64,000 nucleotides of DNA from Zoroaster sp. YZ-2022 (taxonomy: Eukaryota; Echinodermata; Asteroidea; Forcipulatida; Zoroasteridae): NCBI GenBank assembly GCA_029582265.1, contig CM055819.1:41282761-41346760 (forward strand), read 5' to 3'. The notes beneath the pieces were generated by a model that ran no database searches, was not told where the DNA came from, and saw nothing but the letters and a program-made list of their open reading frames with translations. Shown here piece after piece: positions 23,101 to 33,126 of this stretch. The position numbers and the translations under genes were made by a program. Within the stretch, counting starts at the first letter, position 1. Every line of letters begins with the position of its first letter.

Positions 23101-26100
23101 AATCTGTGCATTTGTAGGTTTAACAGGTAAGGGAGTCCCCTGAAGTGGACTCCCCCAAATCAAGGGTGATTTGGGAGTCCGCGAAGGGACGATACTTACC
23201 TGTTAAACCTCCCACCCTCCTGCCCCACTTGGGCTCAGCCTGTACTCTTCTTTTTTACTCACACCCGAGAAAAAGAGGACGACGACACGCATGGCGCAGA
23301 GGCATGATGGGAAGGGACACTGGAGGGCGCTATTAGGGTGCGGTAAAAAAGAATCTAACGAGGTAGCCTTCGGCTAGTGAAATGTGCATTTGTAGGTTTA
23401 ACAGGTAAGTATCGTCCCTTCGCGGACTCCCAAATCACCCTTGATTTGGGGGAGTCTACATTATGCTTTGTTACTAATCAAAATTGAGAGAGGACACACA
23501 AGGTTGGATCCAGGGGGCCAAGGGAGCGATCCAACCCAACTAAAAATCGTCATCGGTTGGGTTGGGAAATTAAAAGGTCATTGGCCAGAAAGTTGGTCCT
23601 GAAAACGTTCATATTGCATCAGAGAGCGCTTAGAATAAAATAATTTGGGGGCCCTTAAGCAGGCCACAGACCATACGCAGCTAATGGAATAGCACCATTC
23701 AACATTTGGCCTCCAGCATTATTTGTTCTAGATCTGCACTTCATTCACTGGTGGATGAATGAATGAAGAAGACACACAGCGCATACCCTCACCCAACCCC
23801 TCCCCACTAAGTTCGAGATGGAAATTTAGATTTGTAAACGTTATTTATTTAAAGTTTACTGCAAGAAACAACACAAAAAGCGGGTGAGGCTGTGCGACCC
23901 GGAGTACACTCCTACTATTTTGGTAAAATCCTGGATCCGACTTAGCATTTATGTCCACCGCACACTTCTAAGAGCGAACGACGCCCAGTTTAACGACAGA
24001 TTGACCGATGGGGCAATAGCCCAATCTACCCCCTAACCCAGCCCCCACGCCCAATTGACTATTGTGAACAATGTTCACATTGCCATTTTAACTCATCTGA
24101 ATTGTTAAGGTTACTAAAATGATAGTGTATACAAATCCATTTTAGATTTGTTCATCGTGTATGGTCTTTTTCATGAAATGACACTGGGTAGCTTCCACGC
24201 TCGGCCACGACACTCCACAATATTTGTCATATTTGACAGATTCCTGCACAGAACAAGTAATTTTTTTATTGATTTGTTATAATATACAATTTTTTTCACA
24301 ATACATTTGACCAGATGCCAAGGAGTGACAAAGTGGTTGCAAGTCTTCCCACAAATTCTCCTCGGTTGATCAAGTCTCATCTTCCAGGCCAACTCCTGCC
24401 TCCTCAGGTGTGGGAGAAGAAGATCAAGATGGTATACGTCATCAGAAATCCCAAGGATGTCGTTGTTTCCTTTTTCCATAATTGTGAATTAAAATGCCCT
24501 CTCAAGAAAATCCATTTCGATGAAATATTTGACATGTTCATGAGTGGTACAGGTAAGTTTGAAAAATCAGTGAAACAAATTTTGAAAAAAATATGAATAA
24601 ATAAACTTCTAATCTTCCCTTGAAAATAATGATCTGCGGTCATTGTATAGATTATTTTAATGACTTCAAGTTTAAATTTAATTCATCAATACAACATCAC
24701 AGATTACACATTATATGAAACTTTACTTGGCTGTAAGTTTTTGTTCAAAATGGTATTTTGCCCGTTTCATTATGATTTTCATCTATTGTGGCCATTAAAA
24801 TTGGTAGAGAAGTTGTATCTAGAACGTTAAGTAGAATACACAGAGGGAATATTTGAAAGAATATGCTTATTGTTGTAGTCGACTACCTATTTACAAGCCA
24901 ACAAATTTAATTTAATACAAATTTAAAACAAATTTAATACAAAATACAAAGTAAGCAGTGCATTGTACCTTTCAACTAAAGTGCTGTGTTATGGAACTAC
25001 TTCTTGAATGTAGCGCAGTAATACTTTGCATAGTAATTAGGGTGCTTAGACTGTATATACTTGGGCACGGCTTTTGAATGATCAGTAGCTGTCAGGCTGA
25101 CCTAGGTGTACGTGCCGCCACCCATTCATTTTGTTGGTATGTGAGTTTATTTACGTCAATAAATAATTATTCTTGAAGAGCTTATTTTGTATACTTAGTA
25201 ATTTATTTGAGTCAGATTGTTTCCAGTTTGGCTAGTTTAAAGCTGAATCAACCTCTGGTCATTGGCAACTCTGCATAAAGTTAAATTTAACACAAAGAAA
25301 GTGCTGAATTAAATTGTAGTAAATTTAAATCAACCAAATAAATGTTAAGTTGACACTTTACAAAAGTGTAACCCCACTTTCTAAAGACTTGATTCAACAC
25401 TTATTTTTCGTTTAGAGTATAGGCCTATTGTGAATGTTTTTGAAACTGATTCGTGTATTATTTTGCCCCATGTAAGTTCCTTACGGCAGGTGGTGGGAGC
25501 ACTTCTTATATTTCTGGGAAAAGCGCCACGAAGAACAATTCTTGTTCATTCGATATGAAGACATGATAAAGGCAAGTTCCAACTAGCATGAACTTTGGAG
25601 TAAGGTTGTAAAAAATTACTTACTTACTTTTTGACATAATTATAGTGACGGTAGACTGTAATTTAAAATTGTAGAATTGTTCATGATTATCAAATACATA
25701 CAAGGGTATGGTGGCCCTGAAGGGACATCGCATTCGCAAATATTCGCGATGTCGTGAATTTTTTCGCGAATATTTGCGAATATATTTGCGATGTCGTAAA
25801 TTTTATTGCATACCTTTGCAGTGAGTCATATCTGTACGCGGACAATATTCTTTAACAATCTAGGGAGTAGTCGGGCCCCTTTATGTATCATTATTTTTAT
25901 GATTGCGTGAGTATAGGGAACTTGACAGCACCAAACAATCTACCAAGTTCGTTCAAGTAGCAACGAGACCAAGATCCACGAGAATAAAGGGGCCTGACTA
26001 TTGTCCTCCCTACTCGCTAGATTGTTAAATAATATTGTCCGCGTACAGATATGACTCACTGCAAAGGTATGCGACAAGGTATGCAATAAAATTCACGACA

Positions 26101-27826
26101 TCGCAAATATTTGCGCAAATATTAGCAAAAAATTCACGACATCGCAAATATTCGCGAAAAAATTCACAACATCGCAAATATTTGCGAATGCAATGTCCCT
26201 TCAGGGTCACCATACAAGGGCGATGTTTGTTGTGAGACCCCCTGCCGAGCTCAGTTTCACAGTATCACTGGAAGTACACAAAATCGAAAGCCAACCCTTG
26301 CTCAAGTGGTTACAGCGGTTACTTCAAAACAATAACTGGTTGGTAACAGAGCACTCACTTAACAAAAACAACGTCAACAATTAAGATAAATGACTTTTGA
26401 AGAGACATTAATTATATTCTACCCATAAATCAACCATAATGATGCATATGATCCTGCTGTGTGATCACTGTTACTCATGATTATTGCCATTAGCATATTA
26501 GACCAAAAAGTGCCACAAAATATCAAACACCCAATGTTTGGAAATTAGTAGGAAGAAGTTCTACTCATTGATCTCTAGCGTAGAACATTTATATCAACAT
26601 GGATTAAGAGTTGTGCATAACATCTGTAAGTTAAACAATTCCAATTACATAGACCATCGAATAATAATATTGAAAATAGGCCTATGTGACATTTATATAG
26701 CGTTTAATACAATGTAAGAAAACTCACAAAAAGCATTACGAGAGTGCTTTTTCATTGTAAGGTTCCGTTAGAACCAGTGATAGACAAAACTTCTTTAAGT
26801 AAATTGTTCATTACAGGATCTACGTGGGAATGTAAAGCGAATTAGCGAGTTCCTTGGAAAGTCCTTATCGGATGACATCATTGACGTCATCACCGATCAC
26901 TGCAGCTTTGAGAATATGAAGAAGAACCCCATGACAAACCCAGACACCATCTTAAAAACGTTCATTGGCGGCGAAATACCAGAAGGCAAATCCTTTATGA
27001 GAAAAGGTATAAGCATTTAAACGAAGTTTCACTTTTTACTTGCAAGAGTCCTGTTCATTTGTTTGGAGGGACCTAACACCATCAAACCAAGTGATAATTT
27101 CTAACACTACGATACCTTATCCACTGAGTCTATACCGGTACCAATCTGACATCGATGCTGCTTGAAAGTATTGGGGACGAGGTTGATCCAATACTCCAAA
27201 TGCGAGGATCCATAGTACTATTTATGTCATAAATTTATATATTGAGCAAAACAAATTAAAAAATAACAACAAATCATGAAAATGGCAAACACAAATGATA
27301 TTGCATTTTGACGTAATGGCGGCCATATTGAATTCCAAGAATGTATTGAAAGTGGTCATAACACTCAATTTTGTCCAGTTCAGCGTTCGACGACAAACCC
27401 CCAAACACATATGAAATGTCTTACAGTATCCAAAAACAAATATTCACTACTAACAAGTGGAAATGTAATTGGACTTGACCAAAACAAACGGTTGCCATGA
27501 CAATAATAACAACCAATTGTTGATGATTTTGGCATGAGAGGGATCCTAAAGAATAGTAAAGAAAATTGGATTGTGTGATCTGTCAAATCGTTCTGGAGTT
27601 ATTATAACAAGAAGGGCACATTGTATCGCTCCAGGCTTGATAGGGTTAATTGAGCGGTATGGTTCAGCGGGCACGTGGTGGTTTATTATTCATCATTACT
27701 TTTTTACTTCCAATTTAAGGTAAGATTGGAGATTGGAAAACTCATCTCTCTGAATCTCAAAACGAGGCTCTGAATGCTTTCTGCAAGGAGAAATTGGAGG
27801 GAGCCGGACTGTCGTTTGATATGTGA
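14172..27826 (+). CDS. Cytosolic sulfotransferase, 6 coding exons (SULT gene 1)
   Basis: Transfers sulfate from PAPS to hydroxyl or amine groups of small molecules in the cytosol. Coding exons read from the sequence: 14172-14337, 15616-15746, 24315-24552, 25477-25571, 26817-27006, 27720-27826 (TGA). They join in frame to 308 codons, close to the usual SULT length near 300. Motifs: FPKSGTTW P-loop (split by intron 1 inside the Gly codon), KSHLP with the catalytic His, RNPKDVVVSFF for the 3'-phosphate, and RKGKIGDWK across the last junction. All introns are GT-AG except intron 4, which starts GC (AAG|GCAAGT at 25572). The 95-bp exon keeps the length known from vertebrate SULT genes. ATG 14172 was chosen because the exon is preceded by a good acceptor (TTATGTCTTCAG, ends 14161). 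ATG 14139 would read through that acceptor. No disabling change was seen. The substrate cannot be predicted. Confidence 0.9.
14568..14712 (+). repeat. 26-bp minisatellite in SULT intron 1
   Basis: About 5.5 head-to-tail copies of a 26-bp unit beginning CTGGTCCGTGCACTGGTCCA. The unit itself contains two CTGGTCC half units. Copies differ at one or two positions. The open frames across it are by-products of the repeat. Confidence 0.9.
14750..15434 (-). mobile_element. Candidate internally deleted MULE (MuDR-like) element
   Basis: About seven copies of a 16-bp unit (GTCAACTCGTACCCAA) at 14750-14862 face two inverted copies at 15405-15434, giving tandem-repeat-built inverted ends. Inside, on the minus strand (about 15401-15239), is a frame with TQAVWRKCQELGLQVPY, then VNEYIRKPLSLPFLPHEHI. 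This matches the C-terminal region of metazoan MULE transposases (WRxVQxLGLxxxY, YIRxxLALPFLP). No catalytic residues and no target duplication were found, so the element is a non-autonomous remnant. Confidence 0.55.
15850..17606 (-). pseudogene. CR1-type non-LTR retrotransposon, 5'-truncated
   Basis: Read on the minus strand from 17606, the RT begins with SPSKSCELDPVPTSLIK, then VAHVKPLLKKPNLDKEVFKN, NYRPVANLKYLGKTIE, AYKPFHGTETALL, and, after a frameshift near 17150, LDLSAAFDTVDHKILLSRLQ, VPQGSVLGPQWFTVYTSPV and HVYADDTQLYI (YADD box). Later frames carry LGVIFDSTMTLKPHI and LKELHWLLVSQRI, then the WNHLPTKL end (16021-16395). The 3' end holds GCGCCTTGAGCG, TGGATATGTGCGC and a (TTA)n tail at 15857-15884. 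Several frameshifts disable it. The 5' part stops where the DIRS element begins (17611). It lies in intron 2 of SULT gene 1, antisense to it. Confidence 0.88.
17947..20019 (+). pseudogene. DIRS gag-like ORF with one in-frame stop
   Basis: A 690-codon frame from ATG 17947 to TAG 20019 is broken only by TGA at 18454-18456. The N-terminus is Cys-rich (CGSCQRAKPR, CPRCRTCNRLKPCTVC), possibly zinc-binding. Residues of about 85-240 are eight degenerate repeats centred on DIPSRSLSSG. Then come a basic SR-like stretch (RRKRRHRYSSSASSSG) and a hydrophobic segment (QGFQDLTATVASL). The C-terminal half (VDFDQFLTVPS, then a helical stretch) is the usual DIRS capsid-like part. The stop sits just before a repeat, where the neighbours read GDIPSRS, so it looks like a point change. 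Confidence 0.75.
18211..18672 (+). repeat. Eight degenerate 60-bp repeats within the DIRS gag
   Basis: The core ATACCTTCGCGGTCCCTG recurs at about 60-bp spacing (18213, 18269, 18335, 18395, 18459, 18516, 18582, 18645) with diverged linkers. Spacing is a multiple of three in the frame, and the encoded core IPSRSLSS is kept while linkers vary. This suggests past selection on the peptide. Confidence 0.85.
20220..21540 (+). pseudogene. DIRS reverse transcriptase and RNase H, with internal deletion
   Basis: The RT starts in the frame ending 20431 with VGGRLSIFAKTWALL and VLETVTKGYALVF, then an 18-base C run (20391-20408). The next frame (20610-20813) has LDLKDAYLHVPI, the RT motif A, then jumps directly to FLGAELHLQRGLVSPT. 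The segment that should carry YLDD (motif C), roughly 100-150 residues, is missing. RVDNLIECVAILLSAQSAPA and LRLLGLIASM lead to RNase H: LTIEASNLGWGAHFGTD, WSQEEKPLHINILELLAV, then (frame 21145-21540) VSTDNTTVVAYINRQGGTRS and LPGRLNTVADALRRQ. RT could not work without motif C. Confidence 0.82.
21860..22960 (+). pseudogene. DIRS tyrosine recombinase, frameshifted
   Basis: The N-terminal core-binding part is in the frame to about 22020 (RSRRPSTRTTYNSRLRHYHK). It then changes frame to ATIRGYRSALGAVHPGF (22098-22391) with KTVFLVAIATQGAVANF, where the usual catalytic Arg region (ATGxRRSEL) is altered. The C-terminal part (22679-22939) keeps HETRAMSTSWAYMQGVPL (HxxR box) and AAWKTPSTFTSCYLRDV, with the presumed nucleophile Tyr. 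This enzyme inserts the circular DNA intermediate of DIRS elements. The missing first Arg and the frame changes indicate loss of function. Confidence 0.75.
23107..23205. repeat. DIRS internal complementary region (circle-junction template)
   Basis: 23107-23153 is the complement of the left terminus and 23149-23205 that of the right terminus (23405-23455). Read on the minus strand it passes from the right end (TTTGGGGGAGT) straight into the left end (AGTCCACTTCAGGGG), sharing AGT. Confidence 0.88.
23456..24314. other. SULT intron 2, right part
   Basis: No gene or clear repeat between the DIRS end and SULT exon 3. It contains a few short GC-richer words (CCCAACCCCTCCCC) and a pyrimidine-rich, T-run segment before the acceptor CATTTGACCAG (ends 24314). 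Confidence 0.5.
25707..26212. mobile_element. Foldback MITE, 0.5 kb, in SULT intron 4
   Basis: Two long arms (about 25707-25880 and 26010-26212) are inverted copies. They carry TGGTGGCCCTGAAGGGACAT ends, several GCGAATATTTGCGA-type words and a TGAGTCATATCTGTACGCGG segment. The unit is flanked by TACAAGGG on both sides (25699-25706 and 26213-26220). The 8-bp duplication suggests hAT, but TA also flanks it, so a Tc1/mariner type is not excluded. It would fold into a long hairpin as RNA. Confidence 0.75.
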
Positions 27827-27974
27827 TCGACATACTAGTTCGTCGTGACTGGGGAGAAGACAGATCGGGATTCAACAACGGGTGGCAAGTCCACAGTTGG
27901 CTCGTGGGAGGAAATGAATTTTTACAATTTGAAAAGACATGATAAAATGTATAATCATATATCGCAATACACGT

Positions 27975-27980
27975 AATAAA
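27975..27980 (+). terminator. Likely polyadenylation signal of SULT gene 1
   Basis: AATAAA followed by an A run, about 150 bases after the TGA at 27826. Chosen by position only. Confidence 0.45.
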
Positions 27981-28035
27981 AAAAACATAGTTTACAGTCT
28001 GCTGTGTATATATATTTGGTATTCAGATACATTTA

Positions 28036-28345
28036 TGGAGTGTCGTGGCCGAGCGATCTAGCTTACCGGACTCAAGTTCTGGTGTTAGCAGCAGAATGTG
28101 GGTTCGAATCCCGGCCGTGACACTTGTGTCCTTGAGCAAGACACTTAACCATAATTGCTTCTTTCCACCCAGGGGTTAAATGGGTACCTGTGAGGGCAGA
28201 GTTGGTTGATTAGCCCTATATGCGCTGTAATGGCAGCAATTGAGCTGTATACTCCCAAGGGAGCTGAGATGGTTTCATGAATGATTTATGAGCCTTATGA
28301 GCACCACTCAGTTGGTGGATACGTGCGATATATAAGTCCACACAT
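28036..28345 (+). mobile_element. tRNA-Leu-derived SINE, copy 1
   Basis: The head is tRNA-like: TGGCCGAGCGATCTAGC (box A), GACTCAAGTTC matching a Leu-CAA anticodon arm, and GGGTTCGAATCCC (box B, near 28101). The body carries CCTTGAGCAAGACACTTAAC, and the 3' tail has GCACCACTCAGTTGGTGGAT and a run into (ATT)n. Two further copies, both on the minus strand, are at 33127-33383 (5'-truncated) and 38033-38379. It has polymerase III internal promoter boxes and no coding capacity. Confidence 0.9.
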
Positions 28346-28498
28346 TATTATTATTAATAATATTAATAATAATAATATTAATATTAATAATATTAATAAT
28401 AATATTATTAATATTATTAACATTATTATTATTATTAATATTATTAATATTATTAATATTATTAATATTAATAATATTATTATGATTATTAATATTAT

Positions 28499-28529
<31 letters not shown>

Positions 28530-28572
28530 ATTATTATTAATATTATTAATAATATTAATATTATTATTATTT
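28346..28572 (+). repeat. ATT/AAT microsatellite array
   Basis: About 225 bp of ATT and AAT units in alternating orientation, so the array is full of short palindromes. It grows from the SINE tail. The NI-rich open frames across it on both strands are artefacts. Confidence 0.95.
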
Positions 28573-28573
28573 T

Positions 28574-31500
28574 TTCCGTACAGTGGAGTTATACAACTCC
28601 ATTTATTCATTTCTCAAGAAGAATAACAAATGCTTCGGTACAAAGATCACATCCAGTACACGATTACAATTAATCTATAAGGATATGTACATAAGTAATA
28701 TTTACAATACAAGTAAATCCATTACTATAACGAAATAAAATTAAAAAGCAAAATGGATTACATCTCTCTTAATATCACACAAAGCCTCATTTTTCATATA
28801 AATAGCTTGAAAATCTATTAAAGTAAGTCGTTGTTTTTCCAACACAAGAGTACTCTTTTTGTAAACATATTCTATATATTGATCACCCACAGGGGTGTTT
28901 TCATTGAGATTTTTGCATCTGCAAATCCAAATGCTTCTATGTAATTTAGCAATAAGAAATAAGGCAAAAAAATCCATATTTTTTCCATAACCTAAAATTT
29001 TGTTTGCATCATTAATATAAAATGACTTATTTCCAGTATATTTTCTCATGTTTTCAAAAAATATCCATGAAGACCATGTTTTCTTACAGAAAAGGAACAA
29101 GTGTTCAATGCTTTCTTCTTCCATCTTACAAAGACCACATTTATTATCTGTATCCAATTTCATTTTGCAAATAGACCGTTTGGTTGGTAACATACGATGT
29201 CTCAACCGAAACCAAAAATCCCTATCTTGATGATCGATCATTTTGCAAATTGAGTTTTTCCAAATTTCTTTCCAATTGATAGTATTTGCTTGGATATTAA
29301 GTTTTAAGTGCCAAGTTTGTTCAGCTATAGGTGGAACGAAGTGTTTCTTAATCAAGTCCTTATAAATATTTTTAACCAAAATAAATACCAAGTATTTTTA
29401 TTTTCTCGTTAGTCCACTGAAAATTACAGGGATTATCTTTTCTATTTCTCCAAGCTCCTAACCAAAGACCTTGTGATTTTTCTAAATTTATTTTTGAACC
29501 TGATCCTTCGCTATAAGAGTACAAAATTCCTTTTAAAACAGAAAATTCGTTGTTTCTTGTGACAAAAATACTCATATCATCAGCATGCTGAACAATCTTA
29601 AAGGTAGGCTTCTGTTCTGGGAGAACGATACCGTTTATACTATTATGACTTCTAATCATATTTGCTAACCCTTCAACACAAATTGAAAATAAAAGGGGAG
29701 ACAAAGAACATCCTTGCCTTATCCCTCTTGTGGCAATAAAAGGCACTGTAAAAAAATTGTTAACATTTATCGTAACCATAGGCTGGGTGTAACTAATTTT
29801 AAACCATTGTTTTAAGACATTGGGAATACCCATTTTGTCAAGAATAGCATGAAAAAAACCCCATTCAATTCTATCGAAAGCTTTCTCTTGATCAATAGAA
29901 ATAATCGCAACATCTTTATTATAAATATTGGCATAGTCAGTAACATTTTGTAAAATGAACAAATTATCATGTATGCATCTACATTTTACCCCACACATTT
30001 GGTCTTCCTCGATCAAAAAGGGCGTAAGTTTACTCATACGTTTGGTAAGCACTTTAGTAAGGATTTTATAATCAACATTTAAGAGACTGATTGGTCTCCA
30101 GTTTTTCAAATGATTCCTTTCACCCTTATTTTTATAAATTAATCTAATTAGGGCCAAATTCATGGATTCTGATAGACAATTGGTATTCTTACAATAAGCA
30201 AAGACATCCGTCAGTTCATTTTTAATAATGTTCCAATAAGTTAAATAGAATTCAACTGTCAAACCATCCATTCATGGAGCTTTATCCTTATTCATTTCTT
30301 TTAAAGCTTCATACAATTCCTTTTCAGTAATATTTTGTTCCATTTCTTGTATGACATCGTCATCAAAATTAAAGGTGTGAACCGATTTCAATTTTTTTTG
30401 CATATGGTAGTTATTTGTGCCTTCAGAAGTGAACAGGTCTTCATAAAAGGTTTTAACAAGATCAAGCATATGAACTGGTTCACTAATAACCCTACCTTCT
30501 TTATTTTGTAAATGATCAATTAAATTGTGTTTTCGTCGTTGATTGGCCGTAGACAGAAAATATTTACTGGGTTTTTCTCCATCAATTTTTTGATTACTGT
30601 GAATTTTGAGCTTGGCATTTTCCCATTCCTTTCTTTCTAGAGATTTAATATTCTCTTCTATTTCTTTCAGTTTGTTCACATTATCATCAGAAGGGTTATT
30701 AATTATCTGTTCATATGCTTTTTGTAGAACATCCTTTTCCCGAGTTTCATTGTACCGTTTTTGGTTATCATAATCTTTAAGAATTTCCTTAAATCTATTT
30801 TTTCCGATATCCCACCATTCTAAAAGAGAGGCATGTTTTTGGGTTCTCCAAAATTTCCAAAAACTATCAATTCTAAATTTACATTGTCTGTCAAGTAAAA
30901 GCTTGTTATTACAAATCCACCTTGGGATGCCGGTGGCAATGGTTTTGTTTTCAAAACGAACAATCACAGCACTATGATCAGTAATACCGATTGAATCTAA
31001 ATAAATATCTTTCATCTGATTTTCAATTGTTTCTGATATTAACACATAATCAATTTTGCTAGGTCGTTTAAGAATTTTATGATAAAAAGTGTAACCTGAT
31101 TTATTACTCTTATGTTTCCAAGCATCAATAAGATTGTTTTCCTGAATGATGTTACAAAGGAAAATTTTGCTCTGATCATAAATATTTAAATCTATTTGAA
31201 TGTTTAAATCACCTGCTATTATACAATTATTATTAGCCAAAATATTGGAGAAAGTTTCAAAATTCCACAAAGAAACGTTTCCGAACAGAAGCGTTATTTG
31301 GCGCATACAATGAGAAAAGATGAAAAGGTTCATTGATTTTGACTTCCCCTTTTACCCATCTTCCTTGTGAATCACTTTGAGCATTATTGATATTTAACCC
31401 ACTTTTCCAGGATGTTAATAATGCTACTCCTCGACTATTACTATCACCATGACTAAAAATTATTTGCCCTCCCCACTGTTTGCGCCAAACTGATTCGTCT

Positions 31501-31676
31501 TTCTCTTCACTGTGGGTTTCTTGTAGGAAAGCTATAGATATTTTCTTCCTCGTTAAATATTCAAAAACCATATCTCTTTTCTGAGGATTCCTCAACCCAT
31601 TAACATTAATAGTGGCAATAGTATATGCCATTAGAAAACACCAAATGAAAAGAAACATAGCCAATGCATGGAACAT
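28574..31676 (-). pseudogene. LINE ORF2 (L1/Tx1-type, copy 2)
   Basis: Read on the minus strand: endonuclease from 31676 (ATINVNGLRNPQKRDMVFEY, LQETHSEEKDESVW), a frameshift near 31260, then DLNIQIDLN and ITDHSAVIVRFENK. The RT follows a TGA at 30270-30272 that falls in the APGMDGLT box. RT motifs: NWRPISLLNVDYKILTKVLT, SIDQEKAFDRIEWGFFHAIL, GIRQGCSLSPLLFSICVEGL, QHADDMSIFV (motif C, HADD). After ILGIYFG the frame shifts and a stretch of some hundreds of residues present in copy 1 is missing. The C-terminus (28741-29391) has RDFWFRLRHRMLPTK and CGLCKMEEESIEHLFLFC, a zinc-knuckle-like motif. The best-preserved L1-type ORF in the window, but with three lesions. Confidence 0.9.
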
Positions 31677-31702
31677 GAAAATTTTTCGGTTTTCCCCGTC
31701 CT

Positions 31703-32230
31703 CTAATCTCGTTGACTGGATTCTGTGGTAGCTTCACTGACTAAGTTTTTCAGGACAATTCCACTGCTTCCTCCTCTCCTTTTCCTGTATCTTTGGACCC
31801 CGTGACGTACGTATGGCACATAATCTCCTTCCGTAGAGCTCTCGTTATTCGTAATTTTGTCGTTACTTTCCGGCTGATATTCTTGATCTGGCTCCATGTC
31901 TGAATTGGTTTCTTCCGATTCGTTCTCTCACAATTTTGTTCTCGGCATTCGGTTGTTCGTCATCTTCGTTTTCTTGATTCGGTCAAACATTCGTCCCAGA
32001 ATCCCTGTGCTTTTGAGACCCTTTTTGGAGCTTGTTTTGTGTCCTTGGTACTGGTAGGGGCTTGTTTTACGACATCGCTTAACAATCTCTTCTTTTCGCC
32101 TAGCCCTGATAGGACCTTATCTACAGTACACTTACGATAAGCTCCTGACCATGAGTACTTCCCGTTCGTATACCTGTAAAGTTTGCACTGGATTGTCTCC
32201 TTTTTTTACCTGTCTTCATTGGGTGAACCG
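31703..32230 (-). pseudogene. LINE ORF1 (L1/Tx1-type, copy 2)
   Basis: The 3' part, 31703-31897, reads MEPDQEYQPESNDK, then GDYVPYVRHGVQRYRKRRGG, parallel to the ORF1 end at position 2-190. Further upstream, other minus frames give CKLYRYTNGKYSWSGAYRKC, VLSGLGEKKRLLSDVVKQAP and AQGFWDECLTES, so ORF1 reaches back to about 32230 with at least two frameshifts. Basic and acidic patches fit a nucleic-acid-binding ORF1 protein. Confidence 0.65.
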
Positions 32231-32628
32231 AGGAAATGCAGACACTGTTACTTCTTAACTGCCTCTTGGAGAAACGTTTTTTGCTGAAATATGTCTAAAA
32301 AAAGAGGATTTCCCTGACATTTCTTAGAGCAACGTCCAATCTGTGTACAAATTTTCATGTCGTTCATGGCGAATAATGCGCATGAGCGATGACCTTCGGT
32401 GTCCCGGCTACATGGATTGCTCGTCAGTACGTTGATTGCGCAAGAGCGACAGGAGTTAAAAGCGCGGCAATTCAAAGGCACTTGTTGTTATTATGCAAGG
32501 GCAATAAGTGTTTAACACCCAAACGTTATGAGCGCGCGCAGGGCGCACAAGGCCGTCAGGCATGCTCGTTATAAGTTGCTGTTACATACAATTTTAGGTA
32601 ATCCAACAATAATATATTTTGGGTGTTA

Positions 32629-33126
32629 AACACTTATTACCCTCGTAATGTGACTCAGTTTGTAGAACCAATTACCTCATAATTACGTCAGTAAATATTA
32701 TTTTATTAACATTTTAGTCTAATCTGTGGGGACATATAGATTGGCGAGAACGGACAAGTCGACCTAAATAAATAGTGTGACCCTGCGGGGGTTAAGACAT
32801 CTCGACCCTTGTGAAAACTTGACCTAAACAAAACTCGTGAGTTGTCATACTTAGCAATTGGCATTTTCGCATAAATACAAAACATGCACCATATGAAAGC
32901 CCATAATGTGACTTAGTTTCTAAAACCAATTTTGTCATCATTACGTCAGTAAATATTATTTCATTAACATTTTAGTCTAATCTGCGAAGATTATGATGTA
33001 GTCAATATAAATTTTATAAAACAATTATTGCTCGAATTTACCAACTAATGGATACAATGTGGTACCATCCTTTCTCATCCTACACAAAACCCTTTATCAC
33101 GATAGCAATAAAACATTCAACTCTTA
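32629..33126. repeat. Composite dispersed repeat, copy A, left part
   Basis: It contains two units about 257 bp apart that begin GTAATGTGACTCAGTTTGTA or ATAATGTGACTTAGTTTCTA and include ACGTCAGTAAATATTATTT and ACATTTTAGTCTAATCTG. The same units occur three times at 50880-51420. After the units comes GTGGTACCATCCTTTCTC, also in copy B. Copy A continues at 34396-34740 after a SINE/LINE insertion. Confidence 0.8.

Larger units (their letters stand above)
17611..23455 (+). mobile_element. DIRS-type tyrosine-recombinase retrotransposon, 5.8 kb
   Basis: Inverted terminal repeats of about 145 bp lie at 17632-17779 and 23264-23411 (complement), each with a unique outer extension. The internal complementary region at 23107-23205 contains, head to head, the complement of the left terminus (17611-17655) and of the right terminus (23405-23455). 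It reads across the two ends with one shared AGT, as expected of a template for circle closure. Gene order is gag-like ORF, RT, RNase H, tyrosine recombinase, the DIRS order. No target duplication is expected for DIRS elements. The copy is dead: stop in gag, RT deletion, and frameshifts in the recombinase. Confidence 0.9.

Noticed and set aside
28060..28125. tRNA-Leu gene
   Set aside because: Box A, box B and the anticodon arm are present, but the copy is followed by a SINE body and two more copies exist; the acceptor stem does not pair.
28281..28673. Asn/Ile-rich open frames on both strands
   Set aside because: Product of the ATT/AAT array and SINE tail.
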